Shown here piece by piece: positions 1 through 12,327 of a stretch of DNA of 64,000 nt. Under the pieces are notes generated by a model, which did not search any database, was not told the DNA's origin, and was given only the letters and a program-made list of their open reading frames with translations. The number at the start of each line of letters is the position of its first letter. The stretch's first letter is position 1. The translations under genes and the position numbers were made by a program. Source of the stretch: Arenibaculum pallidiluteum (lineage in GTDB: Bacteria > Pseudomonadota > Alphaproteobacteria > Azospirillales > Azospirillaceae); assembly GCF_017355985.1 (NCBI RefSeq), contig NZ_JAFIQU010000001.1:496001-560000 (forward strand), read 5' to 3'.

Positions 1-1
1 G

Positions 2-1012
2 GGCAAGGCGATGATGGGCACGGGCGAGGCGACGGGCGAGCGGAGGGCGATCGATGCGGCGGAGGCCGCGATCTCGAACCCGCTGCTGGACGACGTCTCG
101 ATGAAGGGCGCCAAGGGCGTGCTGATCAACATCACCGGCGGCATGGACATGACGCTGTTCGAGGTTGACGAGGCGGCCAACCGGGTGCGCGACGAGGTCG
201 ACCCCGACGCCAACATCATCTTCGGCTCCACCTTCGATCCCTCGCTCGACGGCCGCATGCGCGTCTCGGTCGTGGCGACCGGCATCGACACCCTGCCGAT
301 CGCTCAGACCCGCCCGGTCGCGGCGCCCGCGCTGGCCGTGGTCGGCGGCCGCACCGCCTCGGCCCCGGCGCTCCGCCCCGCCGCGGCGCCGGCCCGCGCC
401 GAGGCCGTCCGCAGCGGCCCCGACTACCACCACACCCTGGCTCCGGCCCCCATGGCCCCGGCACCGGTCGCCTCGGCGGCCGCGACCGCCCGCAAGCTCG
501 AGCACGCGCCCGAGCCGGTCGTGCAGCCCGCGCAGGTCGAGCCGGCGGCGACGCCCGCCCCTGCCCAGCCCGCCCAGGCGGCGGTGGCCGAGCCTGTCCC
601 GGCGCAGCCGGCGGCTCAGCGCGGCGAGACCTTCATCCCGCCGCAGCCCGTCGAGGCCCCCCGTGCGCCGGTGGCCGCGCCCGAGCGCTTCACCCCGCCC
701 GCCGCGGATCCCGCGCCGAAGAAGCGTGGAGGCCTGTTCGGGATCGTCACCGGGCTGAGCCGCCGCATCGTCGAAGGCAGCGATCCGGTTGAAACCGCGA
801 CGCCGGCAGCCCCGGCCCAGGCCGCCCCGGCGGCGCCGACCCTGTCGGCCCCCACGCTGTCGGCACCCGCCCAGGCTCCGCAGCGTCCTGCCGCCCCAGC
901 GCAGCAGCCGCAACAGCCGACGCTCGCGGTTGCCCCGGCCGACCGTCCGGTGACCGCCCACGACCAGGACATGCTGGACATTCCGGCGTTCCTGCGCCGC
1001 CAGGCGAACTGA
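2..1012 (+). CDS. ftsZ: Cell division protein FtsZ, C-terminal part (start outside window)
   Basis: FtsZ is the tubulin-like GTPase that forms the cytokinetic ring. The reading frame is open from base 2, so the GTPase domain and the start lie upstream. The visible part begins in the second globular subdomain ([19 protein letters not shown], then GVLINITGG), continues as a Pro/Ala-rich linker of roughly 170-200 residues, and ends in [14 protein letters not shown], the conserved tail peptide that binds FtsA and other membrane tethers. The long disordered linker and the IPAFLRRQ tail are typical of alphaproteobacteria. A strong hairpin terminator follows, so lpxC is probably transcribed separately. 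Confidence 0.97.
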   Translation, partial: GKAMMGTGEATGERRAIDAAEAAISNPLLDDVSMKGAKGVLINITGGMDMTLFEVDEAANRVRDEVDPDANIIFGSTFDPSLDGRMRVSVVATGIDTLPIAQTRPVAAPALAVVGGRTASAPALRPAAAPARAEAVRSGPDYHHTLAPAPMAPAPVASAAATARKLEHAPEPVVQPAQVEPAATPAPAQPAQAAVAEPVPAQPAAQRGETFIPPQPVEAPRAPVAAPERFTPPAADPAPKKRGGLFGIVTGLSRRIVEGSDPVETATPAAPAQAAPAAPTLSAPTLSAPAQAPQRPAAPAQQPQQPTLAVAPADRPVTAHDQDMLDIPAFLRRQAN

Positions 1013-1050
1013 CGCCGGCCCCGGCAGCTTTCCTTCCGTCCGAATGCCTG

Positions 1051-1112
1051 GCGGGGGCCCATGGCCCCCGCCCCTCGCCCCCGTGCCTTCCAAGGCGCGG
1101 GGGCTTTTCTTT
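1051..1112 (+). terminator. Rho-independent terminator after ftsZ (two consecutive hairpins)
   Basis: A 9-bp GC hairpin (1051-1059 pairing with 1063-1071) is followed by a 13-bp hairpin (1077-1089 with 1092-1104, one G-T wobble, CC turn), which runs directly into TTTTCTTT at 1105-1112. The second hairpin plus U-tract is a textbook intrinsic terminator. Confidence 0.85.
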
Positions 1113-1162
1113 CCAAGGGCTTGGCCCCAGTTGGGGCGTAACATTCCGTAACAAAAGGTGAT

Positions 1163-1191
1163 TTGTAGTCAACAGGGGCGACCGCTAGCTA
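1163..1191 (+). promoter_or_regulatory. Possible sigma-70 promoter for lpxC
   Basis: TTGTAG (1163-1168) and TAGCTA (1186-1191) are separated by 17 bp and lie about 100 bp upstream of lpxC, in the relatively AT-rich gap after the ftsZ terminator. The -10 element is weak, so this is a guess from spacing and position only. Confidence 0.3.
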
Positions 1192-1290
1192 GTAGCCGAG
1201 ACCTAGCGTCGCCAACCGGATCCACCCCAACAGGAAGTAGGATCTGTTCGGAGAAGAGGGTCTCGAGCAGGACCGGAGCCAGGGCATCCC

Positions 1291-2205
1291 ATGACTTTCC
1301 AGCACACCCTCAAGGCCGCCATCCCGTGCACCGGCATCGGTCTGCACAGCGGTGCCCGGGTCGCGACGACCTTGAAGCCGGCCGCCGCCGGCACGGGCAT
1401 CACCGTCGTGCGCACTGACGTTCCGGCCGATCGCGCGGTGATCCCGGCCCGCTGGGACGCTGTGGTGGACACGAAGCTCTGCACGGTGATCGCCAACGAG
1501 GCGGGCACGCGGGTCGGCACGATCGAGCATCTGATGGCGGCCCTGCGCGGCTGCGGCATCGACAACGCCGTCATCGAGGTCAACGGCCCCGAGATCCCGA
1601 TCATGGACGGCAGTGCCGCTCCCTGGGTCTTCCTGATCGGCTGCGCCGGAATCGAGCGACAGGCCGAGCCGCGCGGCGTCATCCGCGTCCTCAAGGAGGT
1701 CACGGTCGGCGACGGCACCCGCATGGCGCGCCTGACACCCGGGACCACCACGAGCTTCAGCTTCGACCTCGACTATTCCGGCACGGCCGTGGGACGCCAG
1801 CAGGCGAGCTTCACGCTGACCGAGGAAAGCTTCGCCGAGGACATCGCCCGCGCCCGCACCTTCGGCTTCCTGCACGAGGTCGACCATCTCCGCTCGATCG
1901 GCCTCGCCCGCGGCGGCTCGCTGGATAACGCCGTGGTGATCGACGGTCAGCGCGTGATGAACGAGGGTGGGCTGCGTTTCAGCAACGAGTTCGTCCGCCA
2001 CAAGATCCTGGACAGCATCGGCGACCTCTATCTCGCCGGAGCTCCGATCCAGGGCCATTTCCACGGCGTCCGCTCGGGGCACCAGCTCAATAACGACCTG
2101 CTCCACGCGCTCTTCGCCGACGCTTCGGCCTGGGAGCGCGTGGAGGAGACCACCGGCGGCGGGCTCCTGCAGTGGGACAAGCGCGTGGCGGCCGCCTGCG
2201 CGTGA
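1291..2205 (+). CDS. lpxC: UDP-3-O-acyl-N-acetylglucosamine deacetylase LpxC
   Basis: LpxC is the zinc-dependent deacetylase that catalyses the committed step of lipid A synthesis in the cytoplasm. The protein is 304 residues, the usual length. The zinc site is visible as His80 in IEHLMAAL, and His237 and Asp241 in RHKILDSIGD. The general acid/base His264 lies in VRSGHQLNND, and MDGSAAPW is the conserved beta segment. Its position directly after ftsZ is the standard division/envelope order. There is no strong Shine-Dalgarno sequence before the ATG. In enteric bacteria LpxC is controlled by FtsH proteolysis; nothing here shows whether that holds. Confidence 0.97.
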   Translation: MTFQHTLKAAIPCTGIGLHSGARVATTLKPAAAGTGITVVRTDVPADRAVIPARWDAVVDTKLCTVIANEAGTRVGTIEHLMAALRGCGIDNAVIEVNGPEIPIMDGSAAPWVFLIGCAGIERQAEPRGVIRVLKEVTVGDGTRMARLTPGTTTSFSFDLDYSGTAVGRQQASFTLTEESFAEDIARARTFGFLHEVDHLRSIGLARGGSLDNAVVIDGQRVMNEGGLRFSNEFVRHKILDSIGDLYLAGAPIQGHFHGVRSGHQLNNDLLHALFADASAWERVEETTGGGLLQWDKRVAAACA

Positions 2206-2237
2206 TTGCGCCGCGCCCGCCAGGGGCGCGGCTGTTC

Positions 2238-2268
2238 TTGCTTCGGCGGGACGCGGGCGTGCTATATA
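2238..2268 (+). promoter_or_regulatory. Possible promoter for bamD
   Basis: TTGCTT (2238-2243) and TATATA (2263-2268) lie in the 100-bp gap between lpxC and bamD. The spacing is 19 bp, longer than ideal, but a TGC precedes the -10, suggesting an extended -10 element. The AT-rich run stands out in a very GC-rich background. Confidence 0.4.
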
Positions 2269-2305
2269 TCCGCACGCTTCCGCGCATTCCCGAGTGACAC
2301 CAGCG

Positions 2306-3127
2306 ATGATCCTGCGCCGCCCCTCCGTCCCGTCCCTGATCGCGGCCGCCTGTCTGGCCGGCGGCCTCGCCGGCTGCTCCTCGAGCCCCAACGAGACGCC
2401 ATATGTCGAGCGTCCGGTCGAGCAGATCTACGACAGGGCCGCCCGGCAGATCGACCAGGGGGCCTATATCGAGGCCGCCAAGGAGTTCGACGAGGTCGAG
2501 CGCCAGCACCCCTACTCGACCTGGGCGACGCGCGCCCAGCTCATGGCGGCCTATGCGAACTACCAGGCGCTGAAGTACGACGACGCGATCATCGCGCTCG
2601 ACCGCTTCATCCAGCTCCATCCCGGCAACGAGGACGTGGCCTACGCCTACTACCTGAAGGGCCTGTCGTACTACGAGCAGATCTCGGACGTCGCCCGCGA
2701 CCAGAAGATGACCCAGCAGGCGCTGGACGGCCTGCAGGAGGTCGTGCGCCGCTTCCCCGATACGCCCTATGCCCGCGACGCCAAGCTGAAGATCGACCTG
2801 ACCCTCGACCATCTGGCGGGCAAGGAGATGGAGATCGGCCGCTGGTACCTGCGCCAGGGCCACTACAACGCCGCCATCGGCCGCTTCCGCACCGTCGTCG
2901 ACCGCTACCAGACGACCAGCCACGTCCCCGAGGCGCTGCACCGCCTGACCGAGGCCTATCTGGCGCTGGGCGTCATCGACGAGGCCAAGGCGACGGCCGC
3001 GGTCCTCGGCCACAACTTCCCGGGCAGCGAATGGTACACCGACAGCTACGCGCTGCTGGTGGACGGCAGCGTCCGCCCGCCCGCCGAGCGTTCCTGGTTC
3101 GGCCGCGCCTGGAACGCGCTGTTCTGA
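2306..3127 (+). CDS. bamD: Outer-membrane assembly lipoprotein BamD
   Basis: BamD is the essential TPR lipoprotein of the BAM complex, which folds beta-barrel proteins into the outer membrane. The 273-residue product starts with a signal peptide ending in the lipobox LAGC (Cys24). TPR-like helices follow, with the family pattern YDRAARQIDQGAYIEAAKEF, HPYSTWATRAQLMAAY and RFPDTPYARDAKLKIDLTL. The frame is open further upstream, but only the ATG at 2306 gives a lipoprotein signal. recN begins 7 bases after the stop, so the two are probably cotranscribed, an arrangement (comL-recN) common in alphaproteobacteria. Confidence 0.95.
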   Translation: MILRRPSVPSLIAAACLAGGLAGCSSSPNETPYVERPVEQIYDRAARQIDQGAYIEAAKEFDEVERQHPYSTWATRAQLMAAYANYQALKYDDAIIALDRFIQLHPGNEDVAYAYYLKGLSYYEQISDVARDQKMTQQALDGLQEVVRRFPDTPYARDAKLKIDLTLDHLAGKEMEIGRWYLRQGHYNAAIGRFRTVVDRYQTTSHVPEALHRLTEAYLALGVIDEAKATAAVLGHNFPGSEWYTDSYALLVDGSVRPPAERSWFGRAWNALF

Positions 3128-6985
<3,858 letters not shown>

Positions 6986-6994
6986 CCCCCGGCC

Positions 6995-7900
6995 TCAGGG
7001 CATCCAGGCGTCCCATTCCGGCGTCTCGCCGAAACGTGCGACCAGGAAGTCCACGAAGCTCCGGACCTTGGCGGCCAGATGCCGGGCGTGGGGGTACAAC
7101 GCGGAGATCGTCGTCCCCGGCGGCTGGTAGCCCGGCATCAGCGGCACCAGCCGTCCGGCCTTCAGGTCCTCGCCGACGATGAAGGTCGGCAGCCGCACGA
7201 TTCCCTGCCCGCGGAGCGCAGCCGCCGCCAGGGCCTCCCCGCTGTTGGCGCGGAGCGCGCCCGAGACCCGCACCGAAACGTGGCCGGCCGGTCCGTCGAA
7301 GCCCCACTCGTCGCGCATTCCCGCGAAGGTCAGGCAGTTGTGCGCGGCAAGTTCGTCGGGCTCCCGCGGCTCGCCATGGACGTCGACATAGGCGGGAGTG
7401 GCGCAGAGCACGACGCGCGACGGGGCAAGACGCCGCGCCATCAGCGAGCTGTCGGCGAGCGCGCCGATGCGGATGGCGAGGTCATAGCCGTCCTCGACCA
7501 GGTCGACGAGACCGTCGCTCAGCGTCATGTCGACCTTGACCTGCGGATGCACGGCCGTGAAGTCGGCGATCGCCGGCGCCAGATGCAGGACGCCGAAGGA
7601 CATCGGGGCGTTCAGTCGCAGCGTGCCGCGCGGCTGGCCCTGCAGCTCGCCCACGGCCGCGTCCGCCTCGGCGAGATCGGCGAGGATCCGCTGGCATCGC
7701 TCGAAATAGACCTGCCCCGCCTCCGTCAGCCCGACCCGCCGGGTCGTTCGCTGCAGCAGCCTCGCGCCCAGCAGATCCTCGAGATCCTGGACATGCTTGC
7801 TGACCATGGCGCGCGAGATGCGCAGCGTCTTCGCCGCCTGCGTGAACCCGCCGCGCTCCGCGACGCGGACGAATGCCTCGATGGCGGTGAGCCGGTCCAA
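6995..7900 (-). CDS. LysR-family transcriptional regulator
   Basis: This is a 301-residue LysR regulator of the one-repressor/activator-per-locus type. The N-terminal winged helix-turn-helix is MDRLTAIEAFVRVAERGGFTQAAKTLRISRAMVSKHVQDLE; the rest is the periplasmic-binding-like effector domain (LRLNAPMSFGVLHLAPAIADF onward), typical of the DsdC/CrgA-like branch. The effector is not readable from sequence. It is divergent from the small secreted protein at 8060 with a 159-bp gap between starts, so the usual inference is that it controls itself and that gene. It converges on ligA. Confidence 0.9.
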   Translation of the reverse strand: MDRLTAIEAFVRVAERGGFTQAAKTLRISRAMVSKHVQDLEDLLGARLLQRTTRRVGLTEAGQVYFERCQRILADLAEADAAVGELQGQPRGTLRLNAPMSFGVLHLAPAIADFTAVHPQVKVDMTLSDGLVDLVEDGYDLAIRIGALADSSLMARRLAPSRVVLCATPAYVDVHGEPREPDELAAHNCLTFAGMRDEWGFDGPAGHVSVRVSGALRANSGEALAAAALRGQGIVRLPTFIVGEDLKAGRLVPLMPGYQPPGTTISALYPHARHLAAKVRSFVDFLVARFGETPEWDAWMP

Positions 7901-8059
7901 TCGGTGATCCTCCGGGATTTGTTCCCTGCGGATTGGTCAATGTCGTCGAACAATCTGTCAAGCAGCGGCGGGATTATGATCCGCCACCGCATGCATATCT
8001 TCCTTCCTGTCGAGGCGGCGCGGTCCACCGAAGCCCCCGACGAGAGAAAGGAAAGAATC

Positions 8060-8275
8060 ATGAAGATCATCTCCAACGCCGTCGTCCTCGCCACCCTGCT
8101 GACCGCCGGCACCGCCGTCGCGGGCGAAGGCACGCCGAACCCGATGTTCCCGACGACCCAGGGCACCATCCAGACCCAGGACACCCGGACCACCTCGGCC
8201 CCGGCGACCCAGTCGACGAATGGCGACGCCGTCGCGATCGACACCTCGACGACCGGCCCCTACTCGAACAACTGA
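8060..8275 (+). CDS. Small secreted protein of unknown function (71 aa)
   Basis: The ATG at 8060 follows a good purine-rich ribosome site (GAGAGAAAGGAAAG). The product begins with a clear Sec signal peptide (MKIISNAVVLATLLTAG, cleavage near TAVAG). The mature chain of about 50 residues is polar, rich in Thr, Asn, Ser and Gln, and has no cysteine or recognisable domain. It lies divergent from a LysR regulator and is followed by a 13-bp hairpin, so it looks like a monocistronic regulated unit. The function is unknown. Its codon use and signal peptide make a real gene likely. Confidence 0.7.
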   Translation: MKIISNAVVLATLLTAGTAVAGEGTPNPMFPTTQGTIQTQDTRTTSAPATQSTNGDAVAIDTSTTGPYSNN

Positions 8276-8283
8276 CCTTCCAC

Positions 8284-8314
8284 GCGGTGCGGACGCCCGT
8301 TGCGTCCGCACCGC
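8284..8314 (+). terminator. Stem-loop after the small secreted gene
   Basis: A perfect 13-bp inverted repeat (8284-8296 with 8302-8314, loop CCGTT) begins 8 bases after the stop codon of the 71-residue gene. There is no U-tract, so it is either a weak terminator or an mRNA 3'-end stabiliser. Confidence 0.5.
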
Positions 8315-8403
8315 GCCGGCGGCGCACCCCGCCGGGCACGGCGGCCGACATCCCCCGCGATGTCCCGCGCCGCAATCCACGCTCCGGCACGCATGCGAGC
8401 CGG

Positions 8404-8432
8404 TTGGAACGCTCGGGACCAACCGCTATAGT
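8404..8432 (+). promoter_or_regulatory. Probable promoter of modABC
   Basis: TTGGAA (8404-8409) and TATAGT (8427-8432) are separated by exactly 17 bp, placing a transcription start about 20-25 bases before the modA ATG. The fit to sigma-70 consensus is good (4/6 and 5/6). I see no convincing ModE palindrome overlapping it. Confidence 0.55.
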
Positions 8433-8462
8433 CCAAGGGACCGATCGTCGTCCGGAGGATGC

Positions 8463-9284
8463 ATGGCTGCTGGCGCCTCACATGCCCGATCCCACCGCGG
8501 CGGCCTCCTCGCCTCCCTGGCACTTTTCGCGGCCGTGCTGTGCGGCGCCATCGCGCCCGCACGGGCCGCCGAGCCTGTCCCCGTGATCGCAGCGGCCTCC
8601 GACCTGAAATTCGCGCTCGAGGAGATCGCGGACCGCTTTCGCGGGGCCACGGGGCAGGACCTGCGCTTGGCCTTCGGCTCCTCGGGCAACTTCGCGCGCC
8701 AGATCCAGCAGGGCGCGCCGTTCGAGCTGTTCCTGTCGGCCGACGAGAACTTCGTGCTGCGCCTCGCCGACGCAGGGCTGACAGCCGACCGCGGCGCTCT
8801 CTACGCCGTCGGCCGCATCGTCCTCTTCGTTCCCAAGGGTTCGCCCTATTCGACCGCCGACTCCCTGCGCGGCCTTGCGGCGGCCGTGCGGGACGGCCGC
8901 GTGAAACGCTTTGCCATCGCCAATCCCGAGCACGCGCCCTATGGCCGGGCGGCCGAGGAGGCGCTGCGCTCCCAGGGCGTCTGGGACGCCGTGCAGCCGA
9001 GCCTCGTTCTCGGCGAGAACGTATCCCAGGCTGCCCAGTTCGCCATGACCGGCTCCGCCCAGGGCGGCATCTTCGCCTATTCCCTGGCGCTGGCCGATGG
9101 CGTCGGCGACCGCGGCTCCTTCGTGCTGCTCCCGCAGGAATGGCACGCGCCTCTCCGCCAGCGTATGGTGCTTCTGCAGAAAGCCGGCGACACCGCGCGG
9201 CGCTTCTACGCCTATCTCCAGGAGGCCGAGGCCCGGGCGGTGTTCCGCCGGTACGGCTTCGTCCTGCCCGGCGAAGGCTCCTGA
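8463..9284 (+). CDS. modA: Molybdate ABC transporter, periplasmic binding protein ModA
   Basis: ModA captures molybdate or tungstate in the periplasm for the ModBC importer. The 273-residue protein has a signal peptide ending at ARAAEPVPV. Binding-lobe motifs are AAASDLKFALEEIADRF and AFGSSGNFARQIQQGAPFEL FLSADE, with the oxyanion-binding serines in AASDL and GSSGN. Later family segments NPEHAPYGRAAEEAL and GENVSQAAQFAMTGSAQGG are also present. The ATG at 8463 is preceded by GGAGGA at 8454-8459. It heads modABC, with modB starting 8 bases after the stop. Molybdate supply suggests molybdoenzymes elsewhere in the genome. Confidence 0.95.
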   Translation: MAAGASHARSHRGGLLASLALFAAVLCGAIAPARAAEPVPVIAAASDLKFALEEIADRFRGATGQDLRLAFGSSGNFARQIQQGAPFELFLSADENFVLRLADAGLTADRGALYAVGRIVLFVPKGSPYSTADSLRGLAAAVRDGRVKRFAIANPEHAPYGRAAEEALRSQGVWDAVQPSLVLGENVSQAAQFAMTGSAQGGIFAYSLALADGVGDRGSFVLLPQEWHAPLRQRMVLLQKAGDTARRFYAYLQEAEARAVFRRYGFVLPGEGS

Positions 9285-9292
9285 GGGCATCC

Positions 9293-9961
9293 GTGGACTG
9301 GACGGCGCTCGGCCTTTCGCTGCGGCTCGGCGGCGCCACCTGCCTCGTCCTTCTGCCGATCGGGATCGTCCTGGGCCGCCTGCTCGCCTGGGGGCGCTTC
9401 CGCGGTCGCGGCTTCGTCGAAGCTCTGCTGACGCTTCCCCTCGTGCTGCCGCCGACGGTCCTCGGCTACTACCTGCTGGTCGCGTTCGGCGGGAGCTCGC
9501 CGGCGGGGCGCCTCTATGAGGCCATGTTCGGCAGCACGCTCGTCTTCACCTTCGAGGGGCTGCTCGCGGCCTCGGTTCTCGTAAACCTTCCCTTCGCGAT
9601 CCAGCCCATGCAGCGCGCCTTCGAGGCCGTGCCCGGCGAGGTGCGGGAGGCCGCCGCATGCTCGGGCATGGCGCCCCTGCAGGTGCTGCGGCGTATCGAC
9701 CTGCCGCTCGCATGGCCCGGGATCGTGACCGGCATGGTGATGACCTTCGCGCACACGCTCGGGGAGTTCGGTGTCGTGCTGATGGTCGGCGGGAGCCTTC
9801 CCGGAGAGACCAAGACCATCGCGATCGCGATCTACGACCGGGTGCAGGCCTTCGACGAAGGAGCCGCGGGAGCCATGTCGGCCTTCCTGCTGGCAAGCTC
9901 GCTAGCCGCGCTGGGGATCACCTATGTCCTGTCCGGGCGGGTGGGCCGCCGCCGTGCCTGA
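9293..9961 (+). CDS. modB: Molybdate ABC transporter permease ModB
   Basis: ModB is the inner-membrane channel subunit of the molybdate importer. Translation from the GTG at 9293 gives 222 residues, the usual length, with about five membrane helices. The cytoplasmic coupling motif for the ATPase is EVREAAACSGMAPLQVLRRIDLP, and AHTLGEFGVVLMVGG is the conserved segment after it. The frame is open upstream through modA in another phase; the GTG start just past the modA stop is the sensible choice. Its end overlaps the start of modC, indicating translational coupling. Confidence 0.93.
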   Translation: MDWTALGLSLRLGGATCLVLLPIGIVLGRLLAWGRFRGRGFVEALLTLPLVLPPTVLGYYLLVAFGGSSPAGRLYEAMFGSTLVFTFEGLLAASVLVNLPFAIQPMQRAFEAVPGEVREAAACSGMAPLQVLRRIDLPLAWPGIVTGMVMTFAHTLGEFGVVLMVGGSLPGETKTIAIAIYDRVQAFDEGAAGAMSAFLLASSLAALGITYVLSGRVGRRRA

Positions 9962-11054
9962 TCCCGCGCTGTCGGTCAGCCTTCGGCAGGATTCCCCCAT
10001 CCCGCTGGATGTCGCGCTCGCCTGCGCGCCGGGCGAGCTGCTGGCGCTCGTCGGGCCCTCGGGAAGCGGCAAGTCGACGGTCCTGCGCTGCATCGCGGGC
10101 CTCCACCGGCCGGCCATGGGCCGGATCCTGTGCGGCGGCGAAACCTGGTTCGACGATGATGCGCGGATCGACCGTCCGGCCCATCGGCGCCGGGTCGGAT
10201 TCGTGTTCCAGAACTACGCGCTGTTTCCGCACATGACGGCGCTGGAGAACGTGACAGCCGCGATGCAGGGTGTCTCGCGCGCCGAGCGCGACGCCCGTGG
10301 CCGCGCTATCCTGGAGCGCGTTCATCTCGGCGGCCTCGAGGAGCGCCGGCCAGCGGCGCTCTCGGGCGGGCAGCAGCAGCGCGTGGCAGTGGCCCGCGCG
10401 CTCGCCCGCGACCCGGCCGTGTTGCTGCTCGACGAGCCCTTCTCGGCCGTCGACAGGGCGACCCGCAAGCGTCTCTACCGCGAACTCGCCGAGCTGCACG
10501 GAACGCTCGGCATGCCGGTGGTGCTCGTCACCCATGACCTGGAGGAGGCCGCCCTCCTGTCGGACCGGCTGTGCATCCTGCACCGGGGCCGCACGCTCCA
10601 GGAGGGGCCGCCGCTCGAGGTCATGGCGCGGCCGGCGAGCCCCGACGTCGCGCGGCTGATCGACATCCGCAACATTTTCGAGGGCCGGGTTCTGGAGCAT
10701 CGCGAGACCTGCACCCTGGTCGCGTGGCGCGGCCATGTGCTCGAGGCGGCGCCGCGGGCGGACGTCGCGGCCGGCTCGGTGGTGCCCTGGTGCATCCCGG
10801 CCTCCGGCGTCCTCCTGCACCGGCGGGACCGCCCGTCGCGCGGTGAGCGCGAGAATCCCGTGGCTGGCCGCGTCGCCGAGTTTGTGCCGCTCGGCGAAAA
10901 TGCGAGCATGGTGGTCCTCGCGGATGGTTCGCCGGATGCCCCCCTCGCGCTCTCGGTGCCCGTCCATGTCGCACATCGGAACGCCGTGTCCGTCGGGGTG
11001 GAAGTCACGGTCTCGCTGCTGGCCGACAGCATCCATCTGATGCCCCGGATCTGA
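9924..11054 (+). CDS. modC: Molybdate ABC transporter ATPase ModC
   Basis: ModC hydrolyses ATP to drive molybdate import. The 376-residue protein has Walker A GPSGSGKST, Q-loop FVFQNYALFPHMTALENV, signature LSGGQQQRVAVARALAR, Walker B VLLLDEPFSAVD and switch histidine LVTHDLEEAA. A C-terminal extension of about 130 residues is a TOBE/Mop-like regulatory domain. The start is uncertain: ATG 9924 overlaps modB by 38 bases, while GTG 9954 overlaps by 8 and would give 366 residues starting closer to the conserved core. It converges on the MFS gene with a 10-base gap. Confidence 0.93.
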   Translation: MSCPGGWAAAVPDPALSVSLRQDSPIPLDVALACAPGELLALVGPSGSGKSTVLRCIAGLHRPAMGRILCGGETWFDDDARIDRPAHRRRVGFVFQNYALFPHMTALENVTAAMQGVSRAERDARGRAILERVHLGGLEERRPAALSGGQQQRVAVARALARDPAVLLLDEPFSAVDRATRKRLYRELAELHGTLGMPVVLVTHDLEEAALLSDRLCILHRGRTLQEGPPLEVMARPASPDVARLIDIRNIFEGRVLEHRETCTLVAWRGHVLEAAPRADVAAGSVVPWCIPASGVLLHRRDRPSRGERENPVAGRVAEFVPLGENASMVVLADGSPDAPLALSVPVHVAHRNAVSVGVEVTVSLLADSIHLMPRI

Positions 11055-11064
11055 TATCCCGCGA

Positions 11065-12288
11065 TCAGCCGCGCGAGCGTCCCGCGATCAGCCAGGCCAG
11101 CGCGGCGGAGGCGCCCAGGAGAAGGGCCGCCAGGAGGAAGGGCGCCCCTGGCACCTGCGCGCCGGCCTCATCGATGCCGCGGGCGAAGGCCAGGGTGAAG
11201 AGGCCAGGTCCTGCCAGCCCCGCCAACGCGTGCAGGGCCGTCAGCGCGCCCTGCAGCCGTCCCTGCTCGCCGGGCTCGACGCGCCGGCTCATCAGGCCCT
11301 GGGCCGCCGGTCCGGAAAGGCCCCAGAGCGCGAGGGCCGGGATCGCTGCCCAGAACATCGTGGCCGTCGCCGCCGCTCCGAAGGCAGCCATGCCCAGGGC
11401 GCCGCAAGACAGGCCCAGGATCAGTGTCCGCCGTTCGCCGAGGCGCGCCACCGCGACCCGCACGAGCCCGCCCTGCACGATCGCGCTGAACACCCCGACG
11501 GCTGCGAGGGTCAGCCCGATCCGCGTCTCGTCCCAACCGTACCGGTAGCCCGTGTAAAGCACGAACACGTTGGGCAGCGCCTCGTGGGCGAGGTTGTAGA
11601 GGAACACGACCGCCGCGATGCCGAGCAGGCCGGGATGCCCGCGCAGCAGCCCGAGCGCACCGACGGGGTTAGCCCGGCGCCAGGAAAAGGCCGCCCGCTG
11701 CTCGCGCGGCAGGGATTCCGGGAGAATGAAGAAGCCGTACGCGGCGTTCAGGAGCGTCAGCCCGGCCGCCGCCCAGAACGGCAGCCGCGGGTCGATCCCG
11801 CCCAGGACCCCGCCCGCAGCGGGCCCCAGGACGAAACCGAGCCCGAACGCGGCACCGAGCAGCCCGAAGCTGGCAGCCCTTCGCTCAGGTGGCGTGACAT
11901 CGGCGATGTAGGCGCCAGCCGTCGCGAAGCCCGCGGCCGTGACGCCGGAGATCACACGGCCCAGGAAAAGCCAGCCGAGCGTCGGCGCCAGCGCCATCAG
12001 CACATAGTCGAGGCCGAGGCCGAAGCTGGACAGCAGGAGCACCCGGCGTCGCCCGAACCGGTCCGACAGGGCGCCGAGCACGGGCGAGGCCAGGAACTGC
12101 ATCACGGCCCAGGCCGTCCCGAACAGGCCGAACATCTCGGCCCCGGAGACGGTGTCCCCGGTCATTTCGACGACCAGCCGGGGCAGCACCGGGACTATGA
12201 TCCCGAGTGCCAGCACGTCGAGCACGATGGTGACGAAGATGAAGGCCAGCGCCGCACGGCGCGGGCCAGCCGCGGATGGCGCTGCCAT
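11065..12288 (-). CDS. MFS exporter of the TetA-like (DHA1) group
   Basis: This 407-residue inner-membrane protein has about 12 hydrophobic segments and the drug:H+ antiporter motif A, SPVLGALSDRFGRRRVLLLS, in the loop between helices 2 and 3. The opening FIFVTIVLDVLALGIIVPVLPRL and PERRAASFGLLGAAFGLGFVLGPA are characteristic of TetA(A/B/C/G)-type exporters. Many chromosomal members have unknown substrates, so tetracycline resistance should not be assumed. It starts 39 bases after the stop of a cheZ-like gene on the same strand and could be read from the cheY operon. Confidence 0.85.
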   Translation of the reverse strand: MAAPSAAGPRRAALAFIFVTIVLDVLALGIIVPVLPRLVVEMTGDTVSGAEMFGLFGTAWAVMQFLASPVLGALSDRFGRRRVLLLSSFGLGLDYVLMALAPTLGWLFLGRVISGVTAAGFATAGAYIADVTPPERRAASFGLLGAAFGLGFVLGPAAGGVLGGIDPRLPFWAAAGLTLLNAAYGFFILPESLPREQRAAFSWRRANPVGALGLLRGHPGLLGIAAVVFLYNLAHEALPNVFVLYTGYRYGWDETRIGLTLAAVGVFSAIVQGGLVRVAVARLGERRTLILGLSCGALGMAAFGAAATATMFWAAIPALALWGLSGPAAQGLMSRRVEPGEQGRLQGALTALHALAGLAGPGLFTLAFARGIDEAGAQVPGAPFLLAALLLGASAALAWLIAGRSRG

Positions 12289-12327
12289 GCCTCATGTCCC
12301 GCTGCGACGCGCCGGCCCCGACGGAAC

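Noticed and set aside
8315-8462. Molybdenum-cofactor riboswitch upstream of modA
   Set aside because: The leader after the predicted promoter is only about 25 bases and no moco-type fold is visible.
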